Source: Magnolia sinica (Eukaryota; Streptophyta; Magnoliopsida; Magnoliales; Magnoliaceae). Taken from it: a DNA stretch of 64,000 nucleotides. This document shows, one piece after another, positions 59,400 through 64,000 of the stretch. A program made the translations under genes and the position numbers. The notes beneath the pieces were generated by a model. The model saw only the letters and a list, made by a program, of their open reading frames with translations, did no database searches and was not told the origin of the DNA. The DNA lies in contig NC_080583.1 in the NCBI RefSeq assembly GCF_029962835.1, positions 434,001 to 498,000 of the forward strand. The letters are read 5' to 3'. Position 1 is the stretch's first letter. Every line of letters begins with the position of its first letter.

Positions 59400-62300
59400 C
59401 TGTTCCTAATAAACAATAGATTTTATGTATCATAATGCTGGGCACCACGTGTCAGGATTTGCCTAGTTATCAAATAATAACATGTATGTATGGAGAGATC
59501 TCTTAGATAGAGTTGAAGTTATATTAAGAGAGTTGTAAGTAACCTCGTTTCAAGCTGAAGTCCCCGTATCAATTTCCTAGAAGGGGTGACTAACAGTGAA
59601 GTATGAACCAACAATGAGTGTAATAACAAGCTAACAAAAAAAAGAAAGAGAGAGTTGTAGATAAGAGTTTTAAAAGTCAAGTGCTGTGTTGACTAAGATG
59701 TAAAAATGGATTTGACTTGGAGTCGCCACTTTATTTGGTTTGTGAAGTTGAGGTACTGTATTGATTAAGATGTGAAATGCATTTAACTTGAATTCACCAC
59801 TAGTTAAATGAAGCTTAGAATTTACAACCGGTGAGAAAGCTTAAAATCATTCGAGGGTTGAAGAATTGTAAGACTCTTCAACTTAAGTGACTCATGTGGT
59901 GGATATGTGATAGTATATTTTGAGTAAATGCCTCGATAATAGAAAAAGAAAAGGATTAGACATTCTTTTTTAACTGCACCACATGGAGTTTCTACTTTTT
60001 GGAATTTAATAATTTTTTGAGGCTTCGGTAGAATTTTAGCATTATTACAGTTGACTGTGTGTCACATGACCCGTGAGAGCTAGGCAGATAAATTGAAAAA
60101 GAAAAAAAGAAATCATTTAGCCTTACTCCACATAACTATAGGTTCTGAATGGGCAAGCAAAGTACAAGAAGGCAGGAAGGATTATCTCATAAATGGAATA
60201 AAGTGATAGTTACTAATGTGACTAGAATGTGTGGAGTGAAATGTAGTCTAAGTTGATTTGAGATAAACAAGGAAAAAAAGATAGATCGAACACCCTTTTC
60301 TTGCAAAATTGAAGGTTGGATGTCCCTGATTTCCAGCATTACTCTGACTTCAGTAACTTCTTTTTTTTTTAAAAAAATATATATTTTACTTCTATTTCTT
60401 TTTGGTTTGAGTAGGGTGATAGCATGATAGGATATTTCGGACTTTTTTGGGGCTTGGGCGAATTTGGCATGTGAAGTTACTTGGCCTGCACAATTGATAG
60501 ACCTTGGGATGCACACAAGCTTGCTTTGGATCAATCCCTCAGCGTCTACCACTTTCCCCATATGGTATGTTGCTGTGAGATTTAAATTGAGGTACTGGTT
60601 GTAGACTTGTAAGTGTTCTTTAACTGCTGTGACTGTTCTTTGGGTATGGTAATAATTTCGTTAGTCGGGTGCTGCTTTCCACAATTGGTACCTCATGTAC
60701 AGTTCTCAGGGGTTTATCTTTTACTTGACTTGAGTATAGTTCGATTCGATAATTGTCTCTAGATGTGACTTGATTAAAGTTGTGTTGATTTGTAACTTTT
60801 TGATATCTTGGACAATCAATTAATATCTGATTTAAACAAGTTGTGGGTTCATAGTTCATTTTGTTGATCATCTTGGGGTGGCACCAATGACCCCTTTTAG
60901 CCATCGCATTTGGATTTTTAAAGTTTTTTGAGCCAGCCATAGGTAGCTTTATGAAAATGATGCACATTTTGAGTTCCCAAAGGGTCTTAGTAATTTGGTT
61001 AGAATCCGATTGCTTGGCCCCTTTATTTATCAATTTGGTTTGCCCGCAATTTTCAAAACTTGCTTGAAATACATCTTGCCCAACTGGTATTGTTACTTAA
61101 AGGGTGTCAATTCCCACATAGGTGTTTTTATTAAAGCCTGAATGAAGTCGAAGCATAGTTTTAATCTCATTGTCAAGTGAAGTATTTGCAATTTCATAAA
61201 TTCAGTGGTCAATACCACATGAACCAAAGGTTTTAGAGATGATTTTATGGGGTGGACCACCCGAATGAGTATGTGACGTAGAACATGTCACAGATACGTT
61301 CCCAACATGGTTGGATCAAAAGAAGGCGGACCGTAAATTGATCGTAACTTTTGATCCGGGTATCGTTATGGCGCATCTGACCGAGTATCAAGAATCGAAG
61401 CAGGACGAGAACTCGAAGACGAGTTCTTTTGAAGTGGAGGAGATTGATGTAGAGCAGGTCGTACACACCTTCATGTCCAAGGTGGATCAGAGAAGGCTCG
61501 ATCAGAGGTAGAAGTCATCAAGATCGTCAGAACCTGAAAACATGCATATCTCGCAAATTGGAATGAGTTACTCAACGTAGCATATATGATTTTGGAGTAG
61601 GATGAGCTACTTTAGCCAAATAACTTGATGACGCTGGGTTGCCCATGCTGAATTTGCGAGACTCATCATATTGACCGTCAAATTTCATAATTATTTATAT
61701 TTCTTACAATTTTTATTAAGTTTTGGTTTAATTGTAACTCTTCATCCATTAGGCTTTAAGAGTTGTTTCCAACATGAGTAGTGTTTAGAAAAAGGATTCA
61801 AGAAGTCTATGTTAAGAGCCAAGAGAAGCTTTGTAAATTTAGGGTAGTTATCCTTGAGGAAGACGGTGATTAACCTAATCATGTTCATCCCTACCTTAAA
61901 ATGAGCCTGATTTTTTAGATCAAGGCAAAAAATACAAAGGCGGCAAAAATGTGAATTTTATGCATGTTAAGTCCTTTTCCCACGTCAATGATGGAACCTG
62001 AGGTATACCCTGTCTACATCTTTACTTTTCTCTCCATTGCAATTTTAAACATCAGACGAAGTTATCAGTCCTCACTCAAATGATAAATATAAACAAATAG
62101 TAATAATAAAATAATAAAAAATAAATATTTTATTATTTACTTAACCCTTGAACAAAATGTTAATATCATTTATTAATAAATAGAAGAATTTTTAATTAAG
62201 AAAAGGAATAAAAACGAGAATACAATATAAAAATATTATTCAATTTTTTACCTTGATGAATCAGTCGTACAGAAATATGATAGGTAGCCTATCGTGTATA
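59400..62300. other. Unclassified, possibly retroelement-derived region
   Basis: GACTTGGAGTCGCCACTTTA near 59715 resembles a phrase common in plant LTR-retrotransposon non-coding parts. I could not find LTR ends, a primer-binding site or pol domains. Open frames at 60187-60561, 60620-61033 and 61311-61511 have no domain I recognise. If an element, it is broken and old. Confidence 0.25.
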
Positions 62301-62309
62301 TCTACCGTA

Positions 62310-62690
62310 TGCACCGCGGGAGCGGATTATGTTTTACCGTGGGGCCCACCTTAATGATGTGTTGTATATCCACGCCGTCCATCTGTTTTTCCACCTCAGT
62401 TTTGTATGTATTCCCAAAAATTAAGTATATCTAAATATCAAATGGACCACACCACATAAAACAAAGGTGATTGAACGCGCACCATTAAAACAAAAGTTTT
62501 TGATGGTCATTAACCACTGTTTCTAGTTTTGTGGTCCATATGATATTTGGATTCAGCTTAAGTTTTGGGATCACTTCCAAAAATGATATAGAAAATGGAT
62601 GGACGGCGTGGATATACAAAAATTTCATCAAGGTGGGCCCCAAACGGTTAGAGTAACACCTTAACACAATCGGCTTCTCTTTCAACTATT
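62310..62690. mobile_element. GGGCCCACC-family MITE
   Basis: The left arm has CGTGGGGCCCACCTTAATGA and TATCCACGCCGTCCATCTG. The right arm has ATGGATGGACGGCGTGGATA and CAAGGTGGGCCCCAAACGG. Subterminal GAGCGGATTATGTT and inverted AGCCGATTGTGTTA extend the arms. Target duplication is not identified. Confidence 0.75.
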
Positions 62691-62894
62691 TATCAACTCC
62701 CCTCTTTTCTATCACTCTACTTCTTATCTAACAAAAAAAAAAAATCGTTTTGAAAACGAAAGCTGACCCAACACGCTGGAATTTGAAGACCCTTGTTTTG
62801 GACGCGGATAGCGTCCTGCCCGTGCTACGTCAGACTCGGTCCTCGCATGGGGCTACGTTGGGCCTACCGTGATGTGTGTGTTTTGAAATTCGGA

Positions 62895-63385
62895 TTGCCT
62901 ACCTGAGTTATGCTTTTATCGTACTGATTAAACTCTGTTGGGCCCACCATGAATGTATGTGATTTAATTATCCACGCCGTCCATCCGTTTTTCCAGCTCA
63001 TTTTAGGGGTTGACCCCAAACTCCAAGCATATCCAAAGATCAAGCGGAACACACGATAGGGAACAATGGGAATAATGATTACCACAGTTGAAACCTTACT
63101 AAGGCTTATAATGATGCTTATTTATCATCCAACGTATTCATGAAATTACACAGGCATGGATGAAGTGAAAATGCAAATATCATATTGATCCAAAACTTCT
63201 CTGCCCCTAAGAAATTTTCAATAATAGATGATCAATTCATGTTATTTCCTGGTCATGCTTTGGTGGTGCTTCATTTTGGGCTGAAGCACTAAAATTACGT
63301 GGTAAACTGGATGGGCAAAGCGCAAAAATAGGTAAAGTGGGCTCCACGAAGTTTACTCAGCACGCAATCTGCTTCCCGGTGTTTT
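62895..63385. mobile_element. GGGCCCACC-family MITE
   Basis: The left arm has ACTGATTAAACTCTGTTGGG then CCCACCATGAATGTATG. The right arm has AAAGTGGGCTCCACGAAG then TTTACTCAGCACGCAATCTG. The ends match the element cut by the right window edge and the half-element at 31250-31500. Confidence 0.72.
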
Positions 63386-63691
63386 ATCCACGCCGTCTAA
63401 CCATTTTTCCATATCATTTTAGGCCATGAGATAAAATATAAGGTAAAGCTAAGGCTTAAGTAGACCAAAGTACAATGGGTATTGAACTCCACCATTAAAA
63501 ACTTCTTGAAAGTTGCATAAGTCTTATGAAGCTGATATTTGTATTTTCCTTCATTCATGTCTTTGTTTCATTATTAATGAGTTGGATGGCAAATAAACAT
63601 CATAATTGCCTCTAGAAGATTTTAAGGGTGGATGTCATTATCACTGCTACTTTATGACGTGTGGCCACTTTAGCCTAACTACTACTACTAC

Positions 63692-63730
<39 letters not shown>

Positions 63731-64000
63731 CTTTTTCTTTAACACGCATTCATACTCTATGTATACCCATGCACTCACGGTACAGTAAAAGTTCATCACA
63801 ACGGGTACTTGTACTCATGACCTTGTATCAAAACTCTTGTAAGTCTATCACTGGGGCATGATTACGGACCCATAGCCTAACTGTTTTAGGGAAGCGGCTT
63901 GCTTCCCGAGTAACTCGGTTCTCTACACGTACTGAGTAAACTTTGTGGGGGTCCACCGTGCTGTACACATAGTTTCACACACCCACGCATACATATATGC
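63386..64000. mobile_element. Overlapping GGGCCCACC-family MITE pieces at the window edge
   Basis: 63386-63660 holds a left-arm type sequence (TTATCCACGCCGTCTAACC) and internal MITE motifs. From about 63890, CGGCTTGCTTCCCGAGTAAC, then ACTGAGTAAACTTTGTGGGG and TCCACCGTGCTGTAC begin a new copy that runs off the window. Confidence 0.55.
63679..63727. repeat. (ACT)n followed by (TA)n microsatellite
   Basis: About 17 bp of ACT trinucleotide repeats run directly into about 33 bp of TA repeats. Confidence 0.95.

Overview
This is a window of plant nuclear DNA. The genes are interrupted by GT-AG introns and encode plant families: a secreted GH17 beta-1,3-glucanase with an X8/CBM43 domain, the chromatin remodeller DDM1, an organellar mTERF protein and a plant TauE/SafE transporter. 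The intergenic space is full of miniature inverted-repeat elements (MITEs), decayed retrotransposons and microsatellites. The abundant GGGCCCACC-type MITEs are something I associate with magnoliid trees (Magnolia, Liriodendron or Cinnamomum relatives). That placement is an impression, not a demonstrated result.

Layout. 1-5430 (+): a GH17 glucanase lacking its signal-peptide exon, which should lie left of the window. 5431-7940: intergenic, with long CT and AT microsatellites. 7941-27176 (-): a DDM1 gene with all 15 coding exons readable in frame (769 aa). Its sixth intron is 12.2 kb and holds a Ty1/copia fossil, a Ty3/gypsy fossil, a LINE tail and a second copia fragment. 27177-36290: DDM1 promoter, then nested DNA elements: hAT-like elements with 8-bp target duplications and Mutator-like MITEs with 9-bp ones. 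36298-41389: a probable solo LTR of about 5.1 kb with TG...CA ends and a CCTAC target duplication, inserted into an older MITE. 40205-43690: a direct tandem array of about 1.48 kb units that starts inside the LTR. 44532-45338 (+): an mTERF gene resembling SOLDAT10 with two frame changes, both at short simple repeats. 47116-57058 (-): a 12-exon TauE/SafE gene (501 aa), complete and in frame, with three types of DNA element in its introns. 57059-64000: promoter with a CT/CTT tract touching the start codon, a tRNA-derived SINE, more MITEs and nothing certainly coding.

The four genes show no shared pathway. The link is between genes and transposons: DDM1, whose known role is keeping transposons methylated and silent, must itself be spliced across a 12-kb intron of transposon remains. 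The GGGCCCAC-bearing MITE ends also put possible TCP-factor sites across the whole window. I found no operon-like cluster, CRISPR array or clearly new enzymatic system. The most unusual structure is the LTR-anchored tandem array.
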